DNA of 64,000 nt, taken from NCBI GenBank assembly GCA_023265995.1, contig JAHFSA010000002.1:186001-250000 (forward strand), in the 5' to 3' direction. A program made the translations under genes and the position numbers. This document shows, in pieces, positions 48,040-56,520 of this stretch. The notes beneath the pieces were generated by a model, which was not told where the DNA came from, searched no databases, and saw only the letters and a list, made by a program, of their open reading frames with translations. This DNA is from Perlucidibaca sp. Its GTDB lineage: Bacteria > Pseudomonadota > Gammaproteobacteria > Pseudomonadales > Moraxellaceae. Each line of letters starts with the position of its first letter. The stretch's first letter is position 1.

Positions 48040-49470
48040 ATGAGTCAACGGCCTGACCACAAAACCCCATCGTCTCCCGAACGGGAGGCATTGTTCGCCC
48101 GCACCACGGGTGCCGATGCCCTCCCCGGCCATCGCCTGCAGCTGCTGCGCGACAGCGGCGAGCACGAGCAGGCGGCACTGGCCCTGGTGGCGCAGGCCCG
48201 CCATCACATCCTGATCGAGAACTATCGTCTGGTCGACGATGACTGGGGGCGTGAACTGGTTGTCGCGCTCTGCGCGCAGGCCCAGGCCGGAGTGCGCGTG
48301 CAGGTACTGTGCGACTGGCTGGGCAGCTGGGGGCAGCTCGGACGCGAACTGCCACTGCTCCTGCATGAAGCCGGTGCGGAACTGCGCCGCTTCAACGCGC
48401 CTGGGCTGGGCGAGCCGCTAGGCTGGGTGGTACGCAATCACCGCAAGTTCCTCAGCATCGATGGCTGCGAGGCCATGATCACCGGCTGGTGCCTGAGCGC
48501 GCAGTGGCGTGGCCGGCCGGGCGAGATGCCCTGGCGCGATACCGGCGTGCGCGTGGCCGGACCGGTCGTGCGTGAAGCCGAGACGGCCTTCGCCGAAACC
48601 TGGAGTCTGGCCGGAGGCAGCCCGTCCGAGGCCATGACGGACCAGGGGCTATGCCAACTCTCGAACATGAGTCTGACCGTGGAGCATGCCAGCGTGCGCC
48701 TGATCGTGGGGCGTCCGCAAAGCAGCCCGTTGTTCCAGCTCGATCAGCTGGCCATCAGCCTGGCCCGGCAGCGTATCTGGCTGACCGATGCCTATCCTGT
48801 GGGTACGCCAGCCTATCTCGACAACCTGCGCCGGGCTGCCCGTGCCGGCGTCGACGTGCGCCTGCTGGTACCGGGCAGCTCCGACCTGCCCTTGCTGGGT
48901 CTGCTGTCTCGCTCAAGTTATCGCGCACTGCTTGAGGCCGGCGTACGGGTCTTCGAGTGGAACGGCGCCATGCTGCACGCCAAGACTGCCGTGATTGATG
49001 GCCACTGGGCACGCATAGGCTCCAGCAATCTCAATCCGGCATCCTGGCTGGGCAACTATGAGCTGGATCTGGTCGTGGAAGATGCCGCCTTCGGCCAGGT
49101 CATGGAAAACCAGTACCTGCTGGATCTGGATCACGCCACCGAGATCGTGCTGCGTGCCGGTCAGAAGGTGCAACTGCTGCAGCCGCGCCAACGCAGCCGG
49201 CGCCGGCAGCGACGCCAGCTTGGCTCGGCCACCACCTTGCGTGTTTCACGTGCAGTGGTCATGGCAGTGCGCGAATCACGCCGCCTCGGCCCGACCGATG
49301 CCAGCCTGCTCGGGCTAATAGGCGGCAGCGGCCTGCTGCTGGCTGTCATTGCCGCCTGGCGCCCGGCCTGGGTGGCCTGGCCGCTGGCCGCGCTCAGCGC
49401 CTGGCTCAGCATCAATCTGCTGCGCATTGCCTGGCGGCGATACCGACACTACCGCAAGCAAGGTCCCTGA
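48040..49470 (+). CDS. phospholipase D-like / cardiolipin synthase-like protein
   Basis: A 476-residue protein with two HKD motifs. The first is NHRKFLSIDG near residue 137 and the second LHAKTAVIDGHWARIGSSN near residue 305. This duplicated PLD layout is shared by cardiolipin synthases, which condense phosphatidyl groups. The N-terminus lacks the membrane helices of ClsA, as in ClsB-type enzymes, while the C-terminal 70 residues carry two hydrophobic helices (about 425-465). It is 18 bases after prc and likely cotranscribed. Specificity within the PLD family is not fixed. Confidence 0.85.
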   Translation: MSQRPDHKTPSSPEREALFARTTGADALPGHRLQLLRDSGEHEQAALALVAQARHHILIENYRLVDDDWGRELVVALCAQAQAGVRVQVLCDWLGSWGQLGRELPLLLHEAGAELRRFNAPGLGEPLGWVVRNHRKFLSIDGCEAMITGWCLSAQWRGRPGEMPWRDTGVRVAGPVVREAETAFAETWSLAGGSPSEAMTDQGLCQLSNMSLTVEHASVRLIVGRPQSSPLFQLDQLAISLARQRIWLTDAYPVGTPAYLDNLRRAARAGVDVRLLVPGSSDLPLLGLLSRSSYRALLEAGVRVFEWNGAMLHAKTAVIDGHWARIGSSNLNPASWLGNYELDLVVEDAAFGQVMENQYLLDLDHATEIVLRAGQKVQLLQPRQRSRRRQRRQLGSATTLRVSRAVVMAVRESRRLGPTDASLLGLIGGSGLLLAVIAAWRPAWVAWPLAALSAWLSINLLRIAWRRYRHYRKQGP

Positions 49471-49479
49471 GCTGAGCCG

Positions 49480-50529
49480 TCACTTGGCCAGGATGGCCGG
49501 CGTGGTGGCGCCAAAGAAAGCACCGCCACCGCCCTGCCCGCCGCTGGTGCCCTGTGCCTTGAAATTGGGAATGAACGAGCCCTCGATGTACTTGCCGCTG
49601 CCACCGACAGCCGCCGTGATGCGGAATGGTGCAAAGGCCACGATGGGCACCGGGCCGCTGTGAGACAGATCGGCTGAATCCACCACCGGCATGAGCACAT
49701 CAAGCTGACCGCCATGGGCATCGACCAGCTGTTGCACGGCAGCATAAATGGAGGTTTCGGTGCCGGACTGAATGAAGGTGTCATCGAGAATATTCAGCTC
49801 GGCGTGGTTGCCATCGACCAGCAGGCTCTTGGCCACACGGGCACTCTGGCTGAACAGATCCAGTGATGTCCACTGCCCGGCAGAACAGTTGTCGTAATGA
49901 TAGGCCGAACCGATTCTGATCTTCTGGTTCGAATCCAGCGGCGCACCATTGGCCCAGAACTGGTCGAACATGCATTTGTTCAGCACCATGGGAAACAAGG
50001 TGCCTTCGCTGGCAAAACCCGGCGTTGAAACGACCGATACAGCGGATGCCGAAACATTCTGTGCGAAGACCCCCAGAATGGGAGCAAAGAACAGCTGCAT
50101 GGGGCCGCCATTGACGCCATCAGCACGTGTGATGGTGACACGCACTGCCGGGTTCTCGCCAGGCAGGGCTACTGTCGGCGCCGAATTGTACGGCCGCATG
50201 GGGCCGGCACCTGTCACCGGCCAGAAGCCGGCTTCTATGGTGCCTGAAGTCAAGGCTGTCCTTTCGGAACGACTGCGTGTAATGGCGACCTGGGCTGCGG
50301 CAGTCGCAGCACTCCAGTCCGGCTGGATATAGCTTCCGAAACGGGCAGCACCTGCCAGGGCCGCGGCATCGGCGGCATTCTGCAGCTCGTTCCTGACCAC
50401 CATGATGCGACCGATATCAACGGCAAGTGCCGTAATACCGACCATCATGATCATCAAGGGTGCGGCCATGATGGCCACAGCACCCCGCTGCTGCCGGTTG
50501 AGACTTGGGCGGCACTGTCTCCAGCCCAT
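49480..50529 (-). CDS. tadG: TadG-like pilus protein, cassette 2
   Basis: A 349-residue protein with the Tad-type N-terminus: RGAVAIMAAPLMIMMVGITALAVDIG, followed by RIMVVRNELQNAADAAALAGA (given by parts). The extracytoplasmic domain has two conserved cysteines (CMFDQF, NCSAGQW) and a Ser/Thr-rich body. It pairs with the tadE gene 38 bases upstream. It closely resembles the TadG at 51305-52393: both have the VRNELQNAAD / AKNELQNAAD segment, a 27-residue WTSL region (GQWTSLDL / GQWTSLYS) and VPIVAFAPF / HPTVAFVPF strands. It lacks an obvious MIDAS. Confidence 0.85.
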   Translation of the reverse strand: MGWRQCRPSLNRQQRGAVAIMAAPLMIMMVGITALAVDIGRIMVVRNELQNAADAAALAGAARFGSYIQPDWSAATAAAQVAITRSRSERTALTSGTIEAGFWPVTGAGPMRPYNSAPTVALPGENPAVRVTITRADGVNGGPMQLFFAPILGVFAQNVSASAVSVVSTPGFASEGTLFPMVLNKCMFDQFWANGAPLDSNQKIRIGSAYHYDNCSAGQWTSLDLFSQSARVAKSLLVDGNHAELNILDDTFIQSGTETSIYAAVQQLVDAHGGQLDVLMPVVDSADLSHSGPVPIVAFAPFRITAAVGGSGKYIEGSFIPNFKAQGTSGGQGGGGAFFGATTPAILAK

Positions 50530-50567
50530 GACATGCTCCTGCCTGCAGGTCAGATCCGTGCAGGCGG

Positions 50568-50993
50568 CTATTCGAAACTCATGGTGGCGCGCGCATTCAG
50601 CGTGCCGGGATTGAACAGAGTGCCTAGGGCAATTCCCTTGAAGGCATACTCGATGCTGACCGTCAGAGGTGCTCCCGACTGACGACCGCTGCTGTAGTCG
50701 ACATGAACCTGCGGCGTTGCAGCTGCGCCAAAGGTGACCAGATTGTGTTCACAGTAATCCAGAGCGGTCTGGATGATTTCACTGTCCGATGCCACCGGCA
50801 CCTTGAACACCACACCGGTGCGCGCCGCCTCGCGGCTGGCATTGGTAATGACCGCCTGGTTGTACAAGGCGATGCCGTAGCTGATGCCGCCAAAGATCAG
50901 CGCAAGGAAAAACGGCAGGATGATGGCCAGCTCGAGAACGGCCATGCCACGCTGAGTGGCACGTTGCTGAAACTGGCGAGAAAGAGTCTTCAT
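50568..50993 (-). CDS. tadE: TadE-like pseudopilin, cassette 2
   Basis: A 141-residue protein with a prepilin-like N-terminus: QRGMAVLELAIILPFFLALIFG, then SYGIALYNQAVITNASREAARTG, a widespread TadE signature. The C-terminal half is a small exported domain. It resembles the tadE at 52456-52899 (QKGVAIIEMALVLP; YNKAVITNITREAVR), consistent with tandem duplication. Leaders are rich in Gln/Arg. About 200 bp upstream contains an inverted repeat (51090-51096 with 51104-51110) and then tRNA-Ser on the other strand. Confidence 0.85.
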   Translation of the reverse strand: MKTLSRQFQQRATQRGMAVLELAIILPFFLALIFGGISYGIALYNQAVITNASREAARTGVVFKVPVASDSEIIQTALDYCEHNLVTFGAAATPQVHVDYSSGRQSGAPLTVSIEYAFKGIALGTLFNPGTLNARATMSFE

Positions 50994-51155
50994 GCCAACG
51001 TCTCCCGGTTTTTACTGGTTTCCAGTATCCGGCGGGGAGATGTTTACATCAGTCACAGACATGTAGGGGATATGTAAGAAGTGTCAATCATTGCTGCATT
51101 AACCAGCAATTAGTTTGCTGTTTCACTGCACACTGCAATCCGGAGGCCGGTGATC

Positions 51156-51183
51156 TTGACGCCCGAACCCACTCGGGTATGCT
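51156..51183 (+). promoter_or_regulatory. sigma-70 promoter for tRNA-Ser
   Basis: TTGACG (51156-51161), a 16-base spacer and TATGCT (51178-51183), 12 bases before the mature tRNA 5' end. Confidence 0.6.
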
Positions 51184-51195
51184 GCTGACCACTCT

Positions 51196-51285
51196 GGAGG
51201 CGTGGCAGAGTGGTTGAATGCACCGGTCTTGAAAACCGGCGTGGGTTTGCGCCCATCGTGAGTTCGAATCTCACCGCCTCCGCCA
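51196..51285 (+). tRNA. tRNA-Ser (anticodon TGA)
   Basis: A 90-nt class II tRNA with encoded CCA. The acceptor stem GGAGGCG pairs with CGCCTCC. The anticodon loop is CTTGAAA in the stem ACCGGT/ACCGGC, the long variable arm is GTGGGTTTGCGCCCAT and the T loop is TTCGAAT. It lies antisense between two tadE-tadG cassettes. Confidence 0.97.
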
Positions 51286-51304
51286 GCATTTCAGGCTACG
51301 AGCC

Positions 51305-52393
51305 TTACTGCACCAGTCGCGGCGCGTTGGTCAATGCGTCTCGTATGCTTTCTTCGTTGATCAGCGTTTCCGCTTCGGTCATGGTCAGGAAACGTCCGGA
51401 CACCGTGTTGTTCTTCTTGTCCACGCCAGTGATCTGGAATGGCACGAAAGCCACGGTCGGATGATCGCTCTTCTGGGCCAGATCGACCTTGTTGTTGACG
51501 GCATCGTTCGGGTTCGTGCCGAAAGCTGCCAGACTATCCACAACCACCGGCAGATAACCGGCCACCGGCCCGCTCTTGAGCACAGTGGCGATGTCGTCAT
51601 AGACAGATGCCTTCAGGCCGGGCTCGATATGAATGTCCTTGCTGACATCAAGATCTTCCGTACTGCCATTGGTCATGATGCGCTTGACCGCATTGGCATC
51701 GTTGACTGTTGAATAAAGGCTGGTCCACTGCCCGGACTTGCACAGGGCGGTGGGGTCCGTGCTTTCCTGAACGTCCGCATAGGCCGACTTGATGGTAATG
51801 GTGGAGCCGGATAACGGCGCGGAAGAGCTGAAATTCCAGTTGTTCTGGGCGTAGCAGTAGTCAATGGCAATCGGAAGCGCAGCGCTGCCCTCGATGGATG
51901 TACCTGAAAGCACGCCAACCGCTGTTGCCCCGGCATTGAAGCTGCTGACCCCGAAAATGCGGGCGAAGAAGGTCGCGATGGCACCAGTTCCCTGACCACT
52001 GGTGCGGCTCAGACTCACGCGGATAGCTGGCATCTCGCCCGGATTCAGTGCCGGCGTAATTGCCTGGAAGCCAGCCCCTTCTGTCCAGCGTCCGGTGATG
52101 ATGCTGGCATCCGAGGTTTGCAGCGCCAGCTTGTCAACCTTGTTGAGAGTGGTCACCGCAGTGCTTGCCTTGCTGGCGGCCTGCGTGGCATTAGGCGCGA
52201 AATAGTTCCCGAAACCCTTGGCGCCTTCCAGAGCGGCCATGTCGGCTGCATTCTGCAGTTCGTTCTTGGCTACCATCATGCGCCCGACATCAACCGCCAG
52301 TGCAACCATGGAAATCATGGCCACGAGCGCCGCTGTGGCAAAAATGGTGACACTGCCTTTTTCCTGAGCGAGACGACGATCCGTGATTTTCAT
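51305..52393 (-). CDS. tadG: TadG-like pilus protein, cassette 1
   Basis: A 362-residue protein with N-terminal KGSVTIFATAALVAMISMVALAVDVGRMM then AKNELQNAADMAALEG (by parts; residues 12-55). The ectodomain has cysteines in DYCYAQNNW and ALCKSGQW that correspond to those in the cassette 2 protein. It ends 19 bases from the 3' end of tRNA-Ser, so the transcript would be antisense to the tRNA unless terminated. Pairs with the TadE at 52456-52899, 62 bases upstream. Confidence 0.85.
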   Translation of the reverse strand: MKITDRRLAQEKGSVTIFATAALVAMISMVALAVDVGRMMVAKNELQNAADMAALEGAKGFGNYFAPNATQAASKASTAVTTLNKVDKLALQTSDASIITGRWTEGAGFQAITPALNPGEMPAIRVSLSRTSGQGTGAIATFFARIFGVSSFNAGATAVGVLSGTSIEGSAALPIAIDYCYAQNNWNFSSSAPLSGSTITIKSAYADVQESTDPTALCKSGQWTSLYSTVNDANAVKRIMTNGSTEDLDVSKDIHIEPGLKASVYDDIATVLKSGPVAGYLPVVVDSLAAFGTNPNDAVNNKVDLAQKSDHPTVAFVPFQITGVDKKNNTVSGRFLTMTEAETLINEESIRDALTNAPRLVQ

Positions 52394-52455
52394 GGGGCGG
52401 CTCCTATCACAAACCTTTCATGGCTGCCTGCGTCTGTCTGCCCCCAGCGCTCGTG

Positions 52456-52899
52456 TCACTCAAAGTTCATTTGTGTGGTTGCCACGATAGGGCTGGTGCT
52501 TTTGTAGGCAAAAAAACCACTGTAATTGTAGGAAAGGCTGACGGTGGCCGTGGCACCAGTGACCACAGGGCTAGGGAAGGTCACCGTCGCCGTGCAGCTG
52601 GCCGTCCTGAAAGAGACCACCCTGCCCTGACAACGGCTCTCGGCATCAGTCTTGACAGTCGCCGCGCTTATGGGCGTGACACGATAGAGGATGGCATTGC
52701 GCACAGCTTCACGAGTGATATTGGTAATGACCGCCTTGTTGTACAGGGCAACGCCATACTCAATGATGCCGAAGACGAGAAGCAGGAGTAGCGGAAGCAC
52801 CAACGCCATTTCAATAATGGCAACACCCTTCTGCCAGCCACGTTTCTTGACGGAGGTTGCGGAGTGCGCACGAGGAACGAGCAAATAACGTATGTTCAT
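52456..52899 (-). CDS. tadE: TadE-like pseudopilin, cassette 1
   Basis: A 147-residue protein with a basic leader (KKRGWQKG) then VAIIEMALVLPLLLLLVFGI with Glu5. It has the YNKAVITNITREAVRNA segment typical of TadE, two cysteines in the ectodomain (SRCQG, ASCTA) and terminal NFE matching the SFE end of the cassette 2 TadE. The ATG at 52899 is preferred over the longer frame, which adds an unrelated 18 residues. It is the first gene of a four-gene minus-strand set interrupted by tRNA-Ser. Confidence 0.85.
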   Translation of the reverse strand: MNIRYLLVPRAHSATSVKKRGWQKGVAIIEMALVLPLLLLLVFGIIEYGVALYNKAVITNITREAVRNAILYRVTPISAATVKTDAESRCQGRVVSFRTASCTATVTFPSPVVTGATATVSLSYNYSGFFAYKSTSPIVATTQMNFE

Positions 52900-52943
52900 G
52901 ATGGCCACACATCCTGTTGTGCCGATACTGAACTCGTCAGCCA

Positions 52944-52961
52944 CCTGCCCCAAAGGGCAGG
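52944..52961. repeat. leader hairpin upstream of tadE cassette 1
   Basis: CCTGCCC, loop CAAA, GGGCAGG: a perfect 7-bp stem in the predicted 5' leader, between the promoter at 52975-53003 and the tadE start. Confidence 0.5.
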
Positions 52962-52974
52962 GATCCTGTTCACA

Positions 52975-53003
52975 ATTTAATCACTCATCATAGGCACTGG
53001 CAA
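52975..53003 (-). promoter_or_regulatory. candidate promoter of the tadE-tadG cassettes
   Basis: On the minus strand: TTGCCA (52998-53003) and TTAAAT (52975-52980) with a 17-base spacer, 75 bases upstream of tadE. Confidence 0.5.
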
Positions 53004-53078
53004 CAGCATATTTGTCAGAAGATGCCTCGTCGTGCCCGGACAACTGTTGTACAGAACAACTCCGACCCTCAAACAGTG

Positions 53079-53534
53079 TCAGCGCCCTGTAGTCATCGCC
53101 ACGCGTATGCGCGCTGCCTGCTCGCCCAGAGCCTCCATTCTCTCCTGCGAAGGCCGGCTCGGAATGGCCAGCGTGGTGACATGCCAGAGTATGTGCGCCA
53201 TGGTCCTGAGCGCGTCGCGCGGATAGCGCGGAATGACATGCACATGCACATGCGGCACGGTCTGGCTGGCACCCTTGCCATCGTTGACGAGCAGATGCTG
53301 GGCCTGGCTGCCCAGCCCTTGCTGCTGCGCCTGGCCGACACGCACGGCCGTCTCGATCAGATGCCGCCTCGTCTGCGCATCGAGCTCGGCCATGGTCGCC
53401 ACCGTGGTGCGTGGCACGACCAGGACATGTCCCGGCGACATCGGGTTGATATCCATGAAGGCAACGCAGTGCTCATCGCTGTGCACGAAATGGGCAGGCA
53501 GTTCGCCTGCGATGATTTTCGCAAAAACAGTCAT
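53079..53534 (-). CDS. HIT-family nucleotide hydrolase
   Basis: A 151-residue HIT protein; members hydrolyse or transfer nucleotidyl groups from dinucleotides or AMP conjugates through a covalent His-nucleotide intermediate. The triad VPHVHVHVIPR (HxHxH) is intact, and the N-terminal part has FAKIIAGELPAH and FMDINPMSPGHVLVVPR as in HinT/YcfF-like proteins. The ATG at 53534 fits the conserved start; the frame 22 codons longer does not. The C-terminal ~35 residues (after MAHILWHV) are longer than in HinT. It is monocistronic. Confidence 0.92.
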   Translation of the reverse strand: MTVFAKIIAGELPAHFVHSDEHCVAFMDINPMSPGHVLVVPRTTVATMAELDAQTRRHLIETAVRVGQAQQQGLGSQAQHLLVNDGKGASQTVPHVHVHVIPRYPRDALRTMAHILWHVTTLAIPSRPSQERMEALGEQAARIRVAMTTGR

Positions 53535-53918
53535 TTCCCGGTCTCTGGCTGGCCTGTATGTCTGGCCGACATTACACCGCAACACCATGGTCGTGACCAT
53601 GCGCCAAATGGCATGAAATCATGCCTCCCCGAAAACTCCTTGGCAGACAAGGTACTGCGGAGGAAGGCTGAGAAGCATCATGCGTGTCATGCCGCAACTG
53701 GCGTCATGCCAAAGAGCGGACGGGTCTAAGCGCGCGAAGCACTCGCCATTCATCCATGCACCGGCAAGCCAGTCGCCAGCGGAATTTGCCCGCAACACGA
53801 CCGCCCGGCCCATAGAGCAAATCGTTACTGGATGACTTCCGCCCGAACGTGACATGGTGATTCCACGGCAGCGACTCCTGCCCTTGCAGGCCATCGCCGC
53901 CATCCCCGGGAGATCATC
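53535..53918. other. 384-bp stretch without a convincing gene
   Basis: Upstream region of the HIT gene. An open minus-strand frame at 53619-53954 has no conserved composition or ribosome site. Nothing else is recognised apart from the small gene that begins at 53919. Confidence 0.5.
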
Positions 53919-54014
53919 ATGACCTCGCTTCTTGCCGCACTCATTGTCAGTCACAGCCTGTGGGCACTAGTGAAGAACCCGTCTGTACTTGCCAGGGAGA
54001 ACACGGACCGCTGA
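53919..54014 (+). CDS. possible 31-residue small membrane peptide
   Basis: A short frame with GGGAG spaced 6 bases before its ATG. It encodes a hydrophobic N-terminal half (MTSLLAALIVSHSLWALV) and a polar C-terminus, and is followed 45 bases later by a good intrinsic terminator. This is the pattern of an independent small gene. No homologue is recognised, so it remains a prediction. Confidence 0.35.
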   Translation: MTSLLAALIVSHSLWALVKNPSVLARENTDR

Positions 54015-54058
54015 CCGGCCGCAGCCACGACCGGAAAATCGCTCTCATCCCGACTTCA

Positions 54059-54097
54059 GCCCGTGTCGCCGCCTGCCGGAGACACGGGCATTTGTTT
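54059..54097 (+). terminator. Rho-independent terminator upstream of tpx
   Basis: A 9-bp perfect stem GCCCGTGTC/GACACGGGC (54059-54067 with 54081-54089), a 13-base loop and the tail ATTTGTTT. It is on the plus strand between the small frame and tpx. Confidence 0.7.
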
Positions 54098-54191
54098 CCC
54101 CTCGCCCTGCCCTCTGCCCAATTTCCGTCACATCTGCTTTACTCGACATCCTCGCTGCAACAGACCTCACCCACCTGCAAGGAGCCTCTTC

Positions 54192-54692
54192 ATGGCCACT
54201 GTAACCCTGCGCGGCAACCCGGTTCGCGTCGATGGACAATTCCCGGCCGCTGGCCAGACTGCCCCGGACTTCTCCCTGGTCAACGGCAAGCTGGCTGACG
54301 TGTCGCTGGCGAGCTTCGGCGATCAGCGCAAGATCCTGAACATTTTCCCCAGCGTCGACACGCCGACCTGCGCCATGTCGGTGCGCCAGTTCAATGCCCA
54401 GGCTTCCGGCCTCGACAACGCCGTGGTGCTCTGCATCTCCGCCGACCTGCCTTTCGCCCAGGCTCGTTTCTGTGGCGCCGAAGGCCTCGACAAGGTGGTC
54501 AATCTGTCGACCCTGCGCGGTCGCGACTTCCTGCAGAACTACGGTGTCGCCATTGCCGACGGTCCTCTGGCCGGCCTCGCCGCCCGTGCCGTGATCGTGC
54601 TTGATGGCAGCAACAAGGTGCTGCACAGCGAGATGGTGGCGGAGATCGGCAGCGAGCCGGACTACACCGCTGCCCTGGCCGCGCTCGCCTGA
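54192..54692 (+). CDS. tpx: thiol peroxidase Tpx (atypical 2-Cys peroxiredoxin)
   Basis: A 166-residue peroxiredoxin that reduces hydrogen and lipid peroxides, regenerated by thioredoxin. The peroxidatic Cys60 lies in [11 protein letters not shown] and the resolving Cys94 in ARFCGAEG, the Tpx spacing. The N-terminal [18 protein letters not shown] is family-typical. AAGGAG lies 7 bases before the ATG at 54192, so the longer open frame is rejected. It is followed by the patatin-like gene with only 5 bases between, suggesting cotranscription. Confidence 0.97.
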   Translation: MATVTLRGNPVRVDGQFPAAGQTAPDFSLVNGKLADVSLASFGDQRKILNIFPSVDTPTCAMSVRQFNAQASGLDNAVVLCISADLPFAQARFCGAEGLDKVVNLSTLRGRDFLQNYGVAIADGPLAGLAARAVIVLDGSNKVLHSEMVAEIGSEPDYTAALAALA

Positions 54693-54697
54693 GCACC

Positions 54698-55777
54698 ATG
54701 GCCTCGCGCATGACCAGAAGCCTTGTTCTGCGCGCCGGCCCGCTGGCGCGTCGTCTCATCGAGCAGGATGGCCTCACGCCGGACAGCCTGGCGGCCCTTG
54801 GCGCGCCAGCTGGCGGACCCAAGTTCCTGATCCTCACGCATCTGGACAGTTTCCTGTTCCGTGACTGGCTGCCCGGGCGGCGCCAGCCTCTGCCCGCCTT
54901 CGGCTCCTCGATCGGAGCCTTTCGCCTGGTGGCAGCGGCGCATCGCGATCCGGCTGCCGCCTTCACACGCCTGGTTGATGCCTATTGCGCACAGCGCTAT
55001 GACAGCAAGCCCGCTGCCAGCGAGGTCACGCAACAGGTCAGGCATATCCTGCATGCCATGCTCGATGATGCCGACATGGATCACATCCTGGCCCATCCCT
55101 GGTTGCGTCTGAACCTGATCACGACACGCTGTCAGGGCCTGGCGGCGAGCCGCAGTCCGGGTCTGCAGGCACTGGGTTTCGGCCTCGCCTTCGCCAGCAA
55201 TCTGCGTCATCGCGACAGGCTGTCCAGCCGCTTCGAGCGCTGCATCTTCCACAATGGCATGGCGGCCGGCGAGGTTCTGCAACCCGACGCCTTCCGCACC
55301 CATCATGCCGCGCTGACACGCGAGAATCTCGCGGCTGTCACCCTGGCCAGCGGCACCATACCGCTGATGATGGACACGGTGCGTGACATCCCCGCCGGCC
55401 CCTCGGGCGCCCATATCGATGGCGGCATGATCGACTACCACATGGACCTGCCGCTGCACGACGACACGGCACCGGGCATCCTGTTCATTCCCCACTACGA
55501 GCAGCGCGTGGTACCAGGATGGTTCGACAAGGGACTGAAGCGGCGCTCGCCCCGGCATGTCGATCGCATGCTGGTACTGTCGCCGTCACCGGAACGGGTG
55601 GCGCGTCTGCCCGGCGGCAAGATTCCCTGTCGCAAGGACTTCAAGCACTACCATCAGCGCGATGACGAGCGCCTGCATGCCTGGCAGGCGGGCATTGCCG
55701 TCAGCCGCGAAATTGCCGAGGAGTTTGCGGAGTTGCTGGAAAGCGGCCGCATCGCCGAAGCGTTGCAGCCGCTGTGA
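54698..55777 (+). CDS. patatin-like phospholipase family protein
   Basis: A 359-residue protein with the patatin core: oxyanion segment GAPAGGPKF at ~36-44, nucleophile elbow GSSIGAFR near Ser70 and the catalytic Asp in HIDGGMIDYHMD near residue 240. This arrangement fits a Ser-Asp acyl hydrolase. It differs from the DUF3336 lipase at 2249-3772 and has no DUF3336 region. An ATG four codons downstream is an alternative start. Cotranscription with tpx is likely but a functional link is speculative. Confidence 0.78.
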   Translation: MASRMTRSLVLRAGPLARRLIEQDGLTPDSLAALGAPAGGPKFLILTHLDSFLFRDWLPGRRQPLPAFGSSIGAFRLVAAAHRDPAAAFTRLVDAYCAQRYDSKPAASEVTQQVRHILHAMLDDADMDHILAHPWLRLNLITTRCQGLAASRSPGLQALGFGLAFASNLRHRDRLSSRFERCIFHNGMAAGEVLQPDAFRTHHAALTRENLAAVTLASGTIPLMMDTVRDIPAGPSGAHIDGGMIDYHMDLPLHDDTAPGILFIPHYEQRVVPGWFDKGLKRRSPRHVDRMLVLSPSPERVARLPGGKIPCRKDFKHYHQRDDERLHAWQAGIAVSREIAEEFAELLESGRIAEALQPL

Positions 55778-55806
55778 GTCAGGAAGGAGCCCCGACCAAT
55801 CGCAGG

Positions 55807-56295
55807 TCAGGGTACGACATAATCCGCGCTGGCCGCCTGCACCCCGTTCTGGAAAACCGTCAGACGCAGCGTTTCACCCGAGAAGATGACATCGCTGATG
55901 CTGGCCTTCCATTTCGAGTTCGGGCAACCGGCATCACTCCAACTGGGAGCGGGTGGCGCCTCGGTGCTCAGGCTGAAGGTCAGGCTACCGTTCTTGATCT
56001 TGCTGGCCGGAATCGTCACCACACCACCGACATCCACGATGTCAGCCGGATTCTGGCCCGGGGAAGCCTTGCCCTGGGGGTTCTTGCACAGGGTTTCGAC
56101 CGCGACCGGCTCGGTCAGTACCGACAGGTCGATAACCACGTCACCATTGCCCAACCCGGTCAGCTTGGCCGAGCAGGTAGCTACCAGCCCGCCATCCGAG
56201 CAGATGGGTCCCTTGTTGAACTGCACGTTGGAGGCCTGCGCCGGTACCGATGCTGCCATCAGGGCGAAGGCCGCCAGCAGTAGATTCCTTTTCAT
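55807..56295 (-). CDS. hypothetical exported protein
   Basis: A 162-residue protein with a clear signal peptide (LLLAAFALMAASVPAQA) and a beta-rich body with four cysteines (CSDGG, ATCSA, LCKNP, GCPNS). The mature domain resembles secreted proteins of unknown function; no enzyme motif is seen. AAGGAG-like GGAGAA lies just upstream of the ATG. It is convergent with the patatin-like gene and divergent from the LuxR-type regulator. Confidence 0.65.
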   Translation of the reverse strand: MKRNLLLAAFALMAASVPAQASNVQFNKGPICSDGGLVATCSAKLTGLGNGDVVIDLSVLTEPVAVETLCKNPQGKASPGQNPADIVDVGGVVTIPASKIKNGSLTFSLSTEAPPAPSWSDAGCPNSKWKASISDVIFSGETLRLTVFQNGVQAASADYVVP

Positions 56296-56520
56296 GATCC
56301 GTTCTCCTTGATGTCATGCCGTCCGGCTATGCGCACACTGGCGGCAGCGACGCTCCACATCCTTGTAGTGCAGCACAAGCATGATGGCTCTCCGACGGTA
56401 ATCACGTCATCGGCCATGCGGCCTAGTCCTTGCGGTGCAGATGACATGGGCATAGATTGAAAGGACCCTGAGCAATTGACTGCCGTCTCGTACCACCGGA
56501 ATCCGGTACGGGGAGGGATC

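Noticed and set aside
53619-53954. 111-residue open frame on the minus strand
   Set aside because: It has no ribosome site, odd composition (many Met, Cys, Arg, Ser) and overlaps the better-supported small plus-strand frame.
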